From Phytohabitans suffuscus (lineage in GTDB: Bacteria; Actinomycetota; Actinomycetes; Mycobacteriales; Micromonosporaceae): DNA of 64,000 nt. Made by a program: the position numbers and the translations under genes. This document shows, piece by piece, positions 32,810-42,079 of this stretch. Where the stretch lies: NCBI RefSeq assembly GCF_011764565.1, contig NZ_AP022871.1:9982320-10046319 (forward strand). Reading direction: 5' to 3'. The notes beneath the pieces were generated by a model, which saw nothing but the letters and a program-made list of their open reading frames with translations, had not been told where the DNA came from and made no database searches. Each line of letters begins with the position of its first letter. Position 1 is the first letter of the stretch.

Positions 32810-35712
32810 GTGCGACGCGGTTCCTCGCTCTTGATCGGCCGGGAGAACGAGCTGCGCCGTGCCACGGAGAGCTTGGCTTCGGCGCGGGCGGGGCGCGGCG
32901 GGGCGGTGTTCCTCGTCGGCGAGGGCGGGATCGGCAAGTCCCGCCTGGCGGAGGCCGTCGCGCAGCAGGCGTTCGCCGCCGAGATGACCCTGATGCGGGG
33001 TCGCAGCAGCGCGATCGGCACGGTGGTGCCGCTGCGGCCGCTGACCGAGGCGCTGCTGTCGCTGCTGCGCTCCAACCCGGTCGACGTCGCCGCCCTCGGG
33101 CCGTACGGACCGATCCTCGGCCGGCTCATCCCGGACTGGGGCGGCCAGCCGGCCGAACACGAAGGCAGCAGCTCGCTGGTGATCCTGGCCGAGGCCGTAC
33201 TGCGGCTGACCGGCCTCGCCGGCGGGCGCCGCGGCTGCCTGATGACCCTCGAAGACCTGCAAGACGCCGATGCGGAGACGCTGATGGTCGTCGAATACCT
33301 CATCGACAACCTCGACCTGCAGCCGACGCTGCTGCTGGGCACCATCCGCGCCGAGCCGTGCGCGGCGCTGGACCTGGCGCGCGCGGCGGCCCGGCAGGGG
33401 CGGTGCCAGCTGATCGAGCTCGACCGGCTGGACCGAGACGACACCCGCCGCATGGCCGGCGCCTGCCTCGGCGGCGGGGCCGACGACGTACCGGCCGCGG
33501 CGGCCGACCTGCTCTTCGCGGGCAGCGCCGGCAACCCGTTCCTCATCGAGGAGGTGGTCGCCGGCATGGTCGACAGTGGACTGCTGGTCAGCGGTGCCGA
33601 CGGCTGGCAGATGGCCGAGCGGCTGCCCGCCAACCCGCCCACCAGCTTCGCCCGGGGCATCGCGCAGGGCGTCGAGCAGCTCAGCCCGCCGGCCCGCAAG
33701 CTGCTGTCGGTCGCCGCGCTCCTGGGCCGGCGCTTCCCCCTGGCCGTCGTGCAGGCGGCCACCGCGATGAGCGACCGCGACCTGCTCAACCACCTCCAGG
33801 GCGAGCTGAGCGCGCGGCTCGTCGCCCCCGACGACCAGCTCACCGACTGGTACGCGTTCCGCCACCAGCTCAGCCGCGACACCCTGCTGTCCCTGCTCCC
33901 CTCGGAGGAGCGCACCCGGCTCGCGCACGCGGTCGTGGAGTCGGTGGAGCGGATCTACCCGGGCCTGCCCGGCGAGTGGTGCCAGTTCGCCGCGACGCTG
34001 TACCAGGAGGCCGGTGACGCCCCGGCCGCCGGCCGGCTGTTCACCGAGGCCGGCCGCCGCGCGCTCGCCCAGGGCGCCGCGAACTCCGCGGTCACCCTGC
34101 TCGACAAGGCGTGGAGCCTGCCCGCCGACGAGGCCAGCCGGGCGACCACATTGGAGACCCTGCTCTACGCGCTGGCCGAGGCCGGGCTGGTCGAGCGCGC
34201 GCTCGCCTCGGTCGGCCTGCTGGACCAGGTCGGCGCCCTCGACGTACGCCGGCGGGCCCACCTGCACACCCGCCTGGCCTGGGCGGCGGCGGTCGCCGGC
34301 CGCTCCAGTGACGCCCTGGTGCAGGTCGACGCCGCCCGCGCGCTGCTCGGTCCGGCCGCCGACGCGGAGGACCTCGCCCCCGTCGACGTGGTCGCCGCCC
34401 ACCTGGCCCTGGACGTGCCGGGGCAGGACCGGCTGGAGACCGCCGAGACGCTGGCCCGGCGGGCCGCGATGGTGGCCGAGCAGGTACCGCTGCCGGTCGT
34501 CGCCTGCCAGGCGTGGCAGCTGCTCGGCGCCCTGGTGCGCCACCGCGACCCGGACGCGGCGACCGAGTGCCTGGAGCGCGCCCGGTCCGTCGCGGTCCAG
34601 CACCACCTGCCCATCTGGGAGATCCACGCGCTGATCCGGCTCGGCAACGACGACGCGCTGCACCACGGCGCGCTGGACCGGCTGCACCAGGCCCGGCTTC
34701 AGGCCTCGCAGGTCGGCGCGGTGACCGCCCGCTTCCAGGCGGACGCGAGCATCGCGCTGCACTCGATCCTGCGCGGCGACTACGACACCGCCGGGGCGCT
34801 CACCGAGCGGGTGCTGGCCGAGACCACCCGGCTCAAGCTGCTCGAGACCACCCAGTACGTGCTGCTGCTCAAGGCGGTCCTGGCCGGGCACCGCGGCCGC
34901 CGCCAGGAGATGGACGACGCGCTCGCGGAGTTCCGCCACTGGAACGGCGACGACGCCCAGCACGCCCCCGCGTGTACGGCCTGGCGCGCACGTTCTGCGC
35001 GTTGCTGGAGGAGGACCGCTCCCGCGCCCTCGAAGAGCTGTCCAGCGCACTGGAGGCCGAGGAGCGCAACCCCACGGTGTTCCACCTCGGCGGCCGGTAC
35101 GGCCTCGACCTGCTGGTGCGCGCCATGTCCGGCGAGGCCGACTGGGACACGTACGAGGAGCTGACCACCGAGCCGGCCAGCCGCCTGCGGTGGGACCGGC
35201 AGTTCGCGCTCTTCGCCAAGGCGGTGCTGCTGGGCCGCTCCGGGCGGGCCGCCGAGGCGACGACCGCCGTGCACGAGGCGATGCGGGTCGGCGAGCCGTA
35301 CGCCACCGGCCGCCACCTCGCGCTCCGCCTCGTCTGCGAGTCCGCGCTGGACGACGGCTGGGGCACGCCGGTGGAGTGGCTGCGCGCCGCCGAGGAGCAC
35401 TTCCACCGCGCCGACGTACCGGCCGTCGCGAGCGCCTGCCGGGCGATGCTGCGCCGGGCCGGCGCCCGGATCGCGCAGCGCCGCAGCGGCATCGACAAGC
35501 TCTCCCCCACCTTGCGCGCGGCCGGCGTGACGGTCCGCGAGTTCGAGGTGCTCACGCTGCTGATACGCCGGCTCAGCAACCGCGAGATCGCCGAGCAGCT
35601 GCACCTGTCACCCCGCACCGTCGAGCGCCACGTGTCCAGCCTCATCACCAAGACCGGCCTGCCCAACCGCATCGCGCTGAGCGAGTACGCGGCCGACGCG
35701 GCAGACGACTGA
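32810..35712 (+). CDS. LAL-type LuxR-family regulator (frame interrupted)
   Basis: Large ATP-binding regulator. It opens LLIGRENELRR with Walker A FLVGEGGIGKSR near residue 42, has AAA-like TLEDLQDAD, a long TPR-like helical middle, and a C-terminal LuxR helix-turn-helix (VTVREFEVLTLLIRRLSNREIAEQLHLSPRTVERHVSSLI). The frame breaks at the C5 run 34965-34969; one added C joins DDAQHAP to RVYGLARTF and gives 967 residues. GTG 32810 lies 8 nt after TAGCGT, a leaderless-type -10. It follows the lanthipeptide pair, so it is a likely pathway-specific regulator for it or for the neighbouring NRPS. Confidence 0.88.
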
Positions 35713-35737
35713 CCCCCTGTGACCTAAGGAGCGCACC

Positions 35738-36673
35738 ATGCTGACCCACTCCACCCACGCCGAGGTCATCACGGGCGACGGTGCCGGCATCGAGGCCATC
35801 GCCGCGCGCCGCGACGAGATCCGCGCCGCCATCCGCACGCGCGGTGCCGCGCTGCTGCGCGGCTTTCAGGTCGGCGACGTCGACGGTTTCAACGCCGTCG
35901 TGCGCGCGGTCTCCGGAGCACCGCTGACGTACGCCGAGAAGTCGTCACCCCGTACGGCCATCAAGGGCGACATCTACACCTCGACCGACTACCCGGCGGA
36001 AGAGGAGATCTTCCTGCACAACGAGAACTCGTACCAGCAGGTCTGGCCGATGACACTGTTCTTCTACTGCGTGACGCCACCGTCCACGTCGGGCGCGACC
36101 CCGCTCGCCGACACCCGGCGCGTGCTGGCCGCGATCGACCCGGCGGTACGCGAGGAGTTCGAGGCCCGCGGCTGGATGGCGGTGCGCAACTTCCGGGCCG
36201 AGCTAGGTCTGGACTGGACACACGTGTTCGGCACCGGCGACCGGGCCGCCATCGACGAGTACTGCGCCGAGCGCGGCATCGAGACCAGCTGGCAGGAGGA
36301 CGGCGGCCTGCGCACGCGGGCGGTGCGCACGGCGGTGCACGTACACCCGGCGACCGGCGAGCGCGTGTGGTTCAACCACGCCACATTCTTCCACGTGACC
36401 ACGCTCGGCGACGACCTGCGCGAGGGCCTGCTGAGCATGATGGACGAGGCCGACCTGCCCACCAACAGCTACTACGGCGACGGCGGCCGCATCCCCGGCG
36501 AGGTGCTGGACCACCTGCGCTCCTGCTACCGGGCGGCCACCACGAGGTTCGACTACGAGCGCGACGACGTGCTCGTCATCGACAACATGCTGGCCGCGCA
36601 CGGCCGTGAGCCGTTCACCGGCCCGCGCCGCATCGCGGTCGCGATGGCCGAGCCGGTCACGTCGTTCCGCTGA
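35738..36673 (+). CDS. TauD/SyrP-like Fe(II)/2-oxoglutarate dioxygenase
   Basis: Non-heme iron dioxygenase of 311 residues. The metal facial triad is visible as HNE (His94, Glu96) and the distal His in NMLAAHGREP, followed by the 2-oxoglutarate-binding Arg in GPRRIAV. The TYAEKSSPR and HNENSYQQVWP blocks resemble the SyrP/AsnO group that beta-hydroxylates Asp, Asn or related residues for NRPS pathways. AAGGAG precedes the ATG, 25 bp after the LAL gene. I infer hydroxylation of an amino acid or carrier-bound residue for the NRPS (A2/A3 look Asn-like); modification of the lanthipeptide is possible. Confidence 0.85.
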   Translation: MLTHSTHAEVITGDGAGIEAIAARRDEIRAAIRTRGAALLRGFQVGDVDGFNAVVRAVSGAPLTYAEKSSPRTAIKGDIYTSTDYPAEEEIFLHNENSYQQVWPMTLFFYCVTPPSTSGATPLADTRRVLAAIDPAVREEFEARGWMAVRNFRAELGLDWTHVFGTGDRAAIDEYCAERGIETSWQEDGGLRTRAVRTAVHVHPATGERVWFNHATFFHVTTLGDDLREGLLSMMDEADLPTNSYYGDGGRIPGEVLDHLRSCYRAATTRFDYERDDVLVIDNMLAAHGREPFTGPRRIAVAMAEPVTSFR

Positions 36674-36734
36674 CCGTCTCCGGCGGCGGGCGCACCGGGG
36701 CGGCGGCCTCACCGCAACGGCGGCTTCATCGCGA

Positions 36735-36792
36735 CGGCGGCCTCACCGGGGCTCGGGCCTCGTCGGGGCGGCGGCCTCACCGGGGCTCGGGC
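36735..36792. repeat. 24-bp direct repeat at the convergent gene junction
   Basis: Identical 24-mers at 36735-36758 and 36769-36792 (period 34), each ending in CACCGGGGCTCGGGC; looser copies of GGCGGCCTCACCG precede them. The second copy covers the last codons of the SDR gene. Confidence 0.7.
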
Positions 36793-37550
36793 TGGAGGGC
36801 CGGGCCCAGCAGGAGGCCGCCGTCGGCGACGAACTCGGCCCCGGTGGCGAACGACGCCTCGCCGGAGGCGAGGAAGAGCACCAGCCGGGTGATCTCCTCC
36901 GGCTCGGCGGCGCGCGGGATCGCGTGCCCGTCGAGCGGAAACGCGTCGATGGCGGCGAACCCGACGTCGCCGGTCTCGGTCGTCATCGGCGTCCGCACGA
37001 CTCCAGGATGGACGGAGTTGACCCGGATGTTGTCCCGCCCCAGCTCCAGGGCGGCCACCTTGGTCAGCCCGCGCACGCCGAACTTGCTGGCCACGTAGGC
37101 CCCGAGCAGCGGCGCCGGCGCGATCCCCGCGGTGGACGAGACGTTGACGATCGCGCCGCCGCCGGCCGCCCGCATCGACGGCGTGACGGCCTGGATCCCG
37201 AGGAACATCCCGGTGAGGTTGACGTCGAGCACCCGCCGCCAGGTGTCCGGCGCGATCGTGTCGAGCGGCTCCAGGGTGAGGACGCCCGCGTTGTTGACCA
37301 GCACCCGCACCGGCCCGAAGGCGTCCTCGGCCTCCCGCACGAGGGCCGCCCACCCGACCTCGTCCGCCACGTCGAGGTGCACGAAACGCGCCCGGTCCCC
37401 CAGCTCCGCGGCCAGGTCGCGCCCCTCGCCGTCGAGCACGTCGGCCACCACCACGCGGGCCCCTTCGGCGGCGAACCCGCGCGCGTGGGCCGCGCCCATG
37501 CCACGGGCACCGCCGGTGACGACGACCGTCTGCCCTTCGAAGCGCCCCAT
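36777..37550 (-). CDS. Short-chain dehydrogenase/reductase
   Basis: Classical SDR of 257 residues: TGGARGMG cofactor loop, an acidic residue in VVVADV suggesting NAD(H) preference, NNAG, catalytic Ser in VSSTAG, YVASK, and HPGVVRTPM. It resembles glucose/3-alpha-hydroxysteroid dehydrogenases; the substrate cannot be told. ATG 37550 is chosen because GGGAG lies 7 nt ahead; an in-frame start at 37562 would overlap that site. It is convergent with the dioxygenase and has no obvious link to the biosynthetic operons. Confidence 0.88.
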   Translation of the reverse strand: MGRFEGQTVVVTGGARGMGAAHARGFAAEGARVVVADVLDGEGRDLAAELGDRARFVHLDVADEVGWAALVREAEDAFGPVRVLVNNAGVLTLEPLDTIAPDTWRRVLDVNLTGMFLGIQAVTPSMRAAGGGAIVNVSSTAGIAPAPLLGAYVASKFGVRGLTKVAALELGRDNIRVNSVHPGVVRTPMTTETGDVGFAAIDAFPLDGHAIPRAAEPEEITRLVLFLASGEASFATGAEFVADGGLLLGPALQPEPR

Positions 37551-37689
37551 GCGGTCTCCCAACCTAAGCCGGCCTCTCCCACTCGTTGTCCCCCACCAGT
37601 CTCATCCCGCCGCTCATAGAAGCCGCCGTGGGCCGGCACCGAACCCGCCGTTGGTTGTCGCCGAACCGCTGGACCGGGCGCCAAAACCG

Positions 37690-37865
37690 CTACGGGCGGG
37701 TGCCGGCCGCGCCGAACGCGTGGCCGATCTCCGCCGCCGCGTCCAGCAGGGGTGCGGCGAACTCGGCGGCCCGGTCGAGGCTGAGGTCGTACTCCAGTCC
37801 GGAGATGCTGATGCCGGCCACCGGGACGCCACGGTCGTCCAGGACCGCCGCGCCGCTGGGCTTGT
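37690..37865 (-). pseudogene. Remnant of an IclR-family regulator (C-terminal end only)
   Basis: About 57 codons ending in TAG at 37690 read SGAAVLDDRGVPVAGISISG and then a helix with AAEFAAPLLDAAAEIGHAFG, which matches the end of IclR effector-binding domains. No N-terminal HTH or the rest of the domain is found upstream, so the gene has been truncated near 37865. Confidence 0.55.
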
Positions 37866-38361
37866 GTAACCGCGGAGATGAGGCCGCGGGAGCATACGGT
37901 CCGCAGGTGAGACGGACCGGGGCAGTCCAGAGGCCGTTCGGGCACAGGGTTTGAGCAGACGGTGCGGCGTCCGTGGGTGGTCGCGGAGATCATCCGGGGC
38001 AAGAGTCCGGTTTGTCCACATTGGCCGGCTGGTCGTGGACGGCGGTTGCCGGGTGTATGTCCAGTGGTTCGGTGGATCGTGGTACGGATCCGCCCCTATG
38101 GGGGCTGTTTCATACCACGATCCGCCGCGGTCGCCCCCGCGAGCATGGATCCGGCACCGGCGCGGGGCGGTGGCTGCCCCTGCGGGGCGGCTCGCGTCCA
38201 CGATCCGCCGGAACCGATCCCTCGGGCCGTGCGGCGGGCGGACAAATCAGCGGGAAACGGTCGTCCGCGGGACGGAGGCGGACCGCGAGCGCCGGGTGCC
38301 CTCCAGGTTCTTGCCGCCAGTGGCCGACCTGATCCGGCCGTAGAACGTCCGGAACCGCTCG
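37866..38361. other. Non-coding stretch with a long inverted repeat
   Basis: No frame has convincing coding character. The stretch joins the truncated IclR end to the VOC gene and carries the inverted repeat 38070-38127. It looks like a rearrangement scar. Confidence 0.5.
38070..38127. repeat. Inverted repeat with 15-bp arms
   Basis: Arm 38070-38084 pairs with 38113-38127 with one G-T mismatch; the arms contain GGATCGTGGTA and its complement. The 28-nt loop holds a second stem GCCCC/GGGGC. It could be a terminator, a REP-like unit or an end of a lost mobile element. Confidence 0.7.
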
Positions 38362-38374
38362 TACCATGACCGGC

Positions 38375-38734
38375 ATGACCGCCGTCGCTCGCTTTCCCAG
38401 CATCGTCATCGACTGTCCCGATCCCGCCGCGCTCGCCGCGTTCTACGGCACGATGCTGGACTGGAAGGTCGAGGTCTCCCCCGGCTGGGCCGACATCCGC
38501 GCCGAGCACGGGCAGTGCGTCTCCTTCCAGCAGGTTGAGGGCTACACGCCGCCGGTGTGGCCGAACCAGGAGTCGCCGCAGCAGATGCACCTCGATGTGA
38601 TCGTCGACGACCTCGACGCCGCCGAGGCGGCGGTGCTCGACCTCGGCGCGACCAAACACGCGCACCAACCCGGCACGTCCTTCCGGGTCTTCCTCGACCC
38701 CGCGGGTCACCCCTTCTGCCTCTGCGTGCACTGA
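38375..38734 (+). CDS. VOC/glyoxalase-like domain protein
   Basis: Single vicinal-oxygen-chelate domain of about 119 residues: opens ARFPSIVIDCPDPAALAAFYGTMLDW, has MHLDVIVDDLDAAEAAVLDLGA and ends FLDPAGHPFCLCVH, all typical of the glyoxalase-like domain found singly in actinomycetes. ATG 38375 is preferred over ATG 38366 because TACCAT (38362-38367) sits 7 nt before it, as in a leaderless promoter. Substrate unknown. Confidence 0.85.
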   Translation: MTAVARFPSIVIDCPDPAALAAFYGTMLDWKVEVSPGWADIRAEHGQCVSFQQVEGYTPPVWPNQESPQQMHLDVIVDDLDAAEAAVLDLGATKHAHQPGTSFRVFLDPAGHPFCLCVH

Positions 38735-38752
38735 CGCCGCGGCCGGCGGGTG

Positions 38753-38840
38753 CTACGCCAGCGCGAGCTCCACGTACAGGGCCAGGTCCAGCAGCTTGTC
38801 CGGGTCGAGGGCGGCCGTGGTGCCCGGGGGGCGCGTACGT
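38753..38840 (-). pseudogene. Unidentified C-terminal gene fragment
   Basis: Minus-strand codons ending in TAG at 38753 read TTAALDPDKLLDLALYVELALA. It looks like a protein tail, but no start or upstream body is present. I cannot assign a family. It sits in the same scarred interval as the IclR remnant. Confidence 0.3.
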
Positions 38841-38910
38841 CGAGCTGCGTACCTCGGGGGTCGCTGTCTGGCGGACGGCGGCGGGGGCGGTCGTTGCCAG
38901 GATCGTTGGC

Positions 38911-39350
38911 ATGACTGCTTCGACGGACACACTCAAGGGCAAGGTCGCGCTGGTCACCGGGAGCTCCCGGGGGATCGGCGAGGCGATCGCGGTGACCTTC
39001 GCGCGGGCGGGGCGCGGGTGGTGCTGCACGGGCGGGACGAGGGCGCGCTGGCCGGCGTGCGGGGGCGGATCGCCGAGTTCGGCGGTGAGGCCATCACGCA
39101 GGACGTGGCCGCCGAGGTCGGGCCGTACGGCATCCGCGCCAACTGCCTGGCGCCGGAGACCATCCTCACCGGGAGGAACGCGCGGGAGATCCCGCCGGAC
39201 ATCCAGCGCGTGCTGGTCGGCGTCCACCCGCTGCGGCGGCTCGGCACCCCGGACGACGTGGCCGGTGCCGCGCTGTTCCTGGCCTCCGAGGAGTCCAGCT
39301 GGATCACCGGCGTCATCCTCGACGTCGCCGGGGGCGCGGTGCTCGCCTGA
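38911..39350 (+). pseudogene. Degenerate SDR lacking the catalytic core
   Basis: Starts MTASTDTLKGKVALVTGSSRGIGEAIAV, a complete SDR cofactor-binding start. After ARAG the frame breaks at the G4 run 39009-39012; with one G restored it reads ARVVLHGRDEGALAGV. It then jumps from EAITQDV straight to AAEVGPYGIRANCLAPETI and ends normally (FLASEESSWITGVILDVAGG). About 90-100 residues are missing, including NNAG and the Ser-Tyr-Lys triad, so even a corrected frame gives an inactive protein of 146 residues. The last 38 bp overlap the convergent flippase-like gene. Confidence 0.8.
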
Positions 39351-40281
39351 CCGCCGGCGGCCCGGCGCGGGCGGCCGAGAAGCGGCTCGCCGCCAGGCTG
39401 CCGCCGCCCAGCAGCAGCGCGGGCGCCCACGGCAGCAGCGCGACCAGGGCCGCGGCGGCGAGCGCGACGGTCCAGGTCAGCCCGAGCGCGGTGAGGCCGG
39501 CCGCGAGCGCGCCGTGGCGCGGGCTGGCGCCGGCGAACCCGGGCAGGATCCCGGCGACCTGGCTGGCGCCGAAGACGGCCAGCAGCCGTACCGGATCGAC
39601 CGGACCGCCCACCGCCGCGACCGCGCCGAACACCAGGCCCGCGACGGACGCCTGGTAGCCGACCGACAGCAGCACCCCGGCGGCGACCGGGGCGGGCCGC
39701 AGCCGTACCCCGGCCAGCGCGGTCGGCCGGCGGGCCCGCAGCGTGAGCGCGGCCGCCACCGCCACGGTGGCCACGACAGCGGCCGCGACCAGCACCGGGC
39801 CGGGCAGCACGGTGCCGGTGGCGAGTACGGCGAGCGCCACCCCGGCCGCGCCGACCAGCCGGTCCAACGCCACGCCGGCCACCGCGGGCGCCTTGCCCAT
39901 GCCGGCCCGGCAGAGCCGGTGCACCCGCCACACGTCCGCGCCGGCGTGGCCGGGCGAGAGCTGCCCGAGCAGCTCGCTTTCCGCGTACGCCCGGATGTGC
40001 CACCAGCGGCTGTGCCCGCTGCCGGACAGCGCGTGCCAGCGCAGCGGGCACAGCAGGTACTTGCCGGCGACCCACGGCAGCGCGGCCAGCACCAGCGGCA
40101 GCGGCGACGCGGCCGGGAGCCGGCTCAAGGTCCAGACCGCGGCGGCCACCGTGACGACCAGGACCGCGCCCCGCACCCACCGGTTGCCGGCCACCGCCGC
40201 CGCGCCGCGTAGCCAGCCCGCCGTGGCGACCGCCTGCCAACGCGGCGGCGTGCGCCGCACGGCGAGGTTCGCTTCGACCAC
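39313..40281 (-). CDS. Lysylphosphatidylglycerol synthase-TM / flippase-like membrane protein (UPF0104 family)
   Basis: Integral membrane protein of 322 residues with about eight hydrophobic segments. The blocks YLLCPLRWHAL, ESELLGQLSPGHAGADVWRVHRL, ALDRLVG and AGILPGFAGASPRHGALAAGL match the lysylphosphatidylglycerol synthase transmembrane family, related to the flippase part of MprF. GTG 40281 start. It lies with PAP2, deacetylase and glycosyltransferase genes, which suggests glycolipid or envelope-polymer export. It has no catalytic synthetase domain. Confidence 0.82.
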   Translation of the reverse strand: MVEANLAVRRTPPRWQAVATAGWLRGAAAVAGNRWVRGAVLVVTVAAAVWTLSRLPAASPLPLVLAALPWVAGKYLLCPLRWHALSGSGHSRWWHIRAYAESELLGQLSPGHAGADVWRVHRLCRAGMGKAPAVAGVALDRLVGAAGVALAVLATGTVLPGPVLVAAAVVATVAVAAALTLRARRPTALAGVRLRPAPVAAGVLLSVGYQASVAGLVFGAVAAVGGPVDPVRLLAVFGASQVAGILPGFAGASPRHGALAAGLTALGLTWTVALAAAALVALLPWAPALLLGGGSLAASRFSAARAGPPAVRRAPRPRRRRG

Positions 40282-40334
40282 CCCTGAGTAGTACGCCCCG
40301 CGGGATGAGAGGGGCCTGAAGGTTCAGCCGCCTC

Positions 40335-41162
40335 TTACCCGCCGCGCGCGGCCGTAAGCCGACGGCGGAGCCCGCCGTCCCGGGGCGCCGGGGCGCGTGG
40401 CTGGCGACGGCGGCGCTGGCGGTGGCGTGGCCGGGGCGGTTTCGGCCCGACCACGAGCCAGAGCCCGCCGGTGAGCGCCAGCCCGGCGACGACGTCCAGG
40501 ACGTAGTGGTTGGCCGTCACGAGGACGGCCATGTCCATGGCGAGCGTCGCGGCGACGGCGAAGATCCGCAGCAGGGCGCTCCGGGTCGCCGCGATCATGG
40601 CCAGGCTGACGATGAGGTTCCAGCCGGCGTGCAGGCTGGGCATCGCCGCGTACTCGTCGGTGAACCCGGCCGGCTGCAGCACGCGGTACGAGTTCGAGCG
40701 CTGGGTGACCGTGTCGACCAGGCCGGTCCGCGCCAGCCGGGGCGGCGCCACCGGGTAGGTCGCGTAGACCACGATGCCGATCGCGCCGGAGATGAGCATC
40801 GCGTTGCGCGCCCGCAGGAACACCGGGCGGTGCCAGATCACCAGCCAGGTCAACACCACGATGATGAACGGCCAGTGCCCGTAGATGTAGATCCAGTTGG
40901 CGACGGTGGGCAGCAGCGGCACGTGGAACGCCGCCCGCTGCAAGGAGACCTCCCAGTCGACGCCGAGCGCCCGCTCCAGCGCCGTCAACCGGTTGGCGTC
41001 GCGCACCGCCCTTTCGCTCTCGCCGCTGGTCAGGTGGCGCACACCGAAGTACACGGCGGCCGCGGCTGCCATGATCACGACCTGTTGGAGGACCTTGACC
41101 ACGCGTCCGGCACGGCCCGCGGGCCGCGCCGCGGGGCCCGGGCTCGAGTTCCGCCGGCCCAC
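40335..41162 (-). CDS. PAP2-superfamily membrane phosphatase/phosphotransferase
   Basis: Membrane protein of 275 residues with about six hydrophobic segments. The PAP2 signature appears as AAMPSLHAGWN and later TANHYVLDVVAG, the pair of catalytic His-containing blocks seen in the inositolphosphotransferase (Aur1/Ipt1-like) branch. GTG 41162 is preceded by GGAGG. The C-terminal 40 residues are Arg-rich and cytoplasmic. Probably acts on a lipid phosphate at the membrane, with the flippase-like and glycosyltransferase neighbours. Confidence 0.85.
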   Translation of the reverse strand: MGRRNSSPGPAARPAGRAGRVVKVLQQVVIMAAAAAVYFGVRHLTSGESERAVRDANRLTALERALGVDWEVSLQRAAFHVPLLPTVANWIYIYGHWPFIIVVLTWLVIWHRPVFLRARNAMLISGAIGIVVYATYPVAPPRLARTGLVDTVTQRSNSYRVLQPAGFTDEYAAMPSLHAGWNLIVSLAMIAATRSALLRIFAVAATLAMDMAVLVTANHYVLDVVAGLALTGGLWLVVGPKPPRPRHRQRRRRQPRAPAPRDGGLRRRLTAARGG

Positions 41163-41192
41163 ATCGCCCTCCCTCGTCGGCCGCCAGACGCC

Positions 41193-41900
41193 CTACTCGT
41201 GCAGCAGGCCGAGGGTCATGTCCCGGTCGCGCACCCAGTCGATGAGGTGGGGCAGCACGGCCAGGGTCGGGCGCCACGATCCCGGCGCCGCCGCCTGGGC
41301 CGAGTCGTGCAGCAGTACGGTGCCGCCGCGGTCGAGGTCGCGGGTGACGGTCCGCAGGATCGTGGTGGGTGTGGCGGTCGGCCTCCATTCCCTCCCCCAG
41401 GCGGTCCACAACCTCGGTCGCAGCGCGAGGCGGCGGCAGGTCAGCACGGCGCCGCCGGTCAGGACGCCGTACGGCGGCCGGTACCAGCGCGGCGGCGCGC
41501 CGGCCGTGTCGGCGACCAGGTCGCGGGTGCGGGCGATGTCGTCCCGGGTGGCCAGCGGCGAGCGCCAGAGCAGGTTGCGGTGCTCCCAGCCGTGTACGGC
41601 CAGCTCGTGGCCGTCGGCGACGATCTGCCGGCCGAGGCCCCGGTCACGATCGAGCATCGAGCCGAGCACGAAGAACGTGGCCCGCACACCGGCGCCGGCC
41701 AGAGCGCGCAGGAAATGCGGCGTGGAGGCGTGGTCCGGCCCGTCGTCGAAGGTCAGGGCCACGTGCCCCGGCCGGTCGGCGCCGGACAGCGCCGGCAGCA
41801 GGCGGCGGCGCAGGGCGGCCACGGTCGTCGCCGCCGGTCCGGCGTGCGTGGCGAGAGCGGCCGTGAGCACAGCGGCGGCGCCGGTTGTCACGCGGCTCAT
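41193..41900 (-). CDS. Polysaccharide deacetylase (NodB homology domain)
   Basis: Carbohydrate esterase family 4 protein of 235 residues. Motif 1 TFDDGPD is near residues 49-55, the metal His-x3-His block appears as HGWEHRN, motif 3 as YRPPYG, and the later HDS block as LLHDSAQ. A short N-terminal hydrophobic stretch may be a signal anchor. The ATG is 7 nt after TAGAGT, a leaderless-type -10 (41908-41913 on the other strand). It would deacetylate an extracellular polymer such as peptidoglycan or chitin-like sugar. Confidence 0.88.
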   Translation of the reverse strand: MSRVTTGAAAVLTAALATHAGPAATTVAALRRRLLPALSGADRPGHVALTFDDGPDHASTPHFLRALAGAGVRATFFVLGSMLDRDRGLGRQIVADGHELAVHGWEHRNLLWRSPLATRDDIARTRDLVADTAGAPPRWYRPPYGVLTGGAVLTCRRLALRPRLWTAWGREWRPTATPTTILRTVTRDLDRGGTVLLHDSAQAAAPGSWRPTLAVLPHLIDWVRDRDMTLGLLHE

Positions 41901-42079
41901 CCGACGGACTCTACGGTCCGCGAGGCGGGGGCCGGGGCCGAAGCACGGGTTGCCGCCGGCGCCCTAGCCCGCGGCGGTCGAGGGCGGTGTGAGCTGGCCG
42001 CCCGGTCCGGCGTCGATGGCAGGACCAGCGGGTATGGCGGCGGTAGGCGTGGGTAACCACCGGCCCGTGAACCAGCGGT

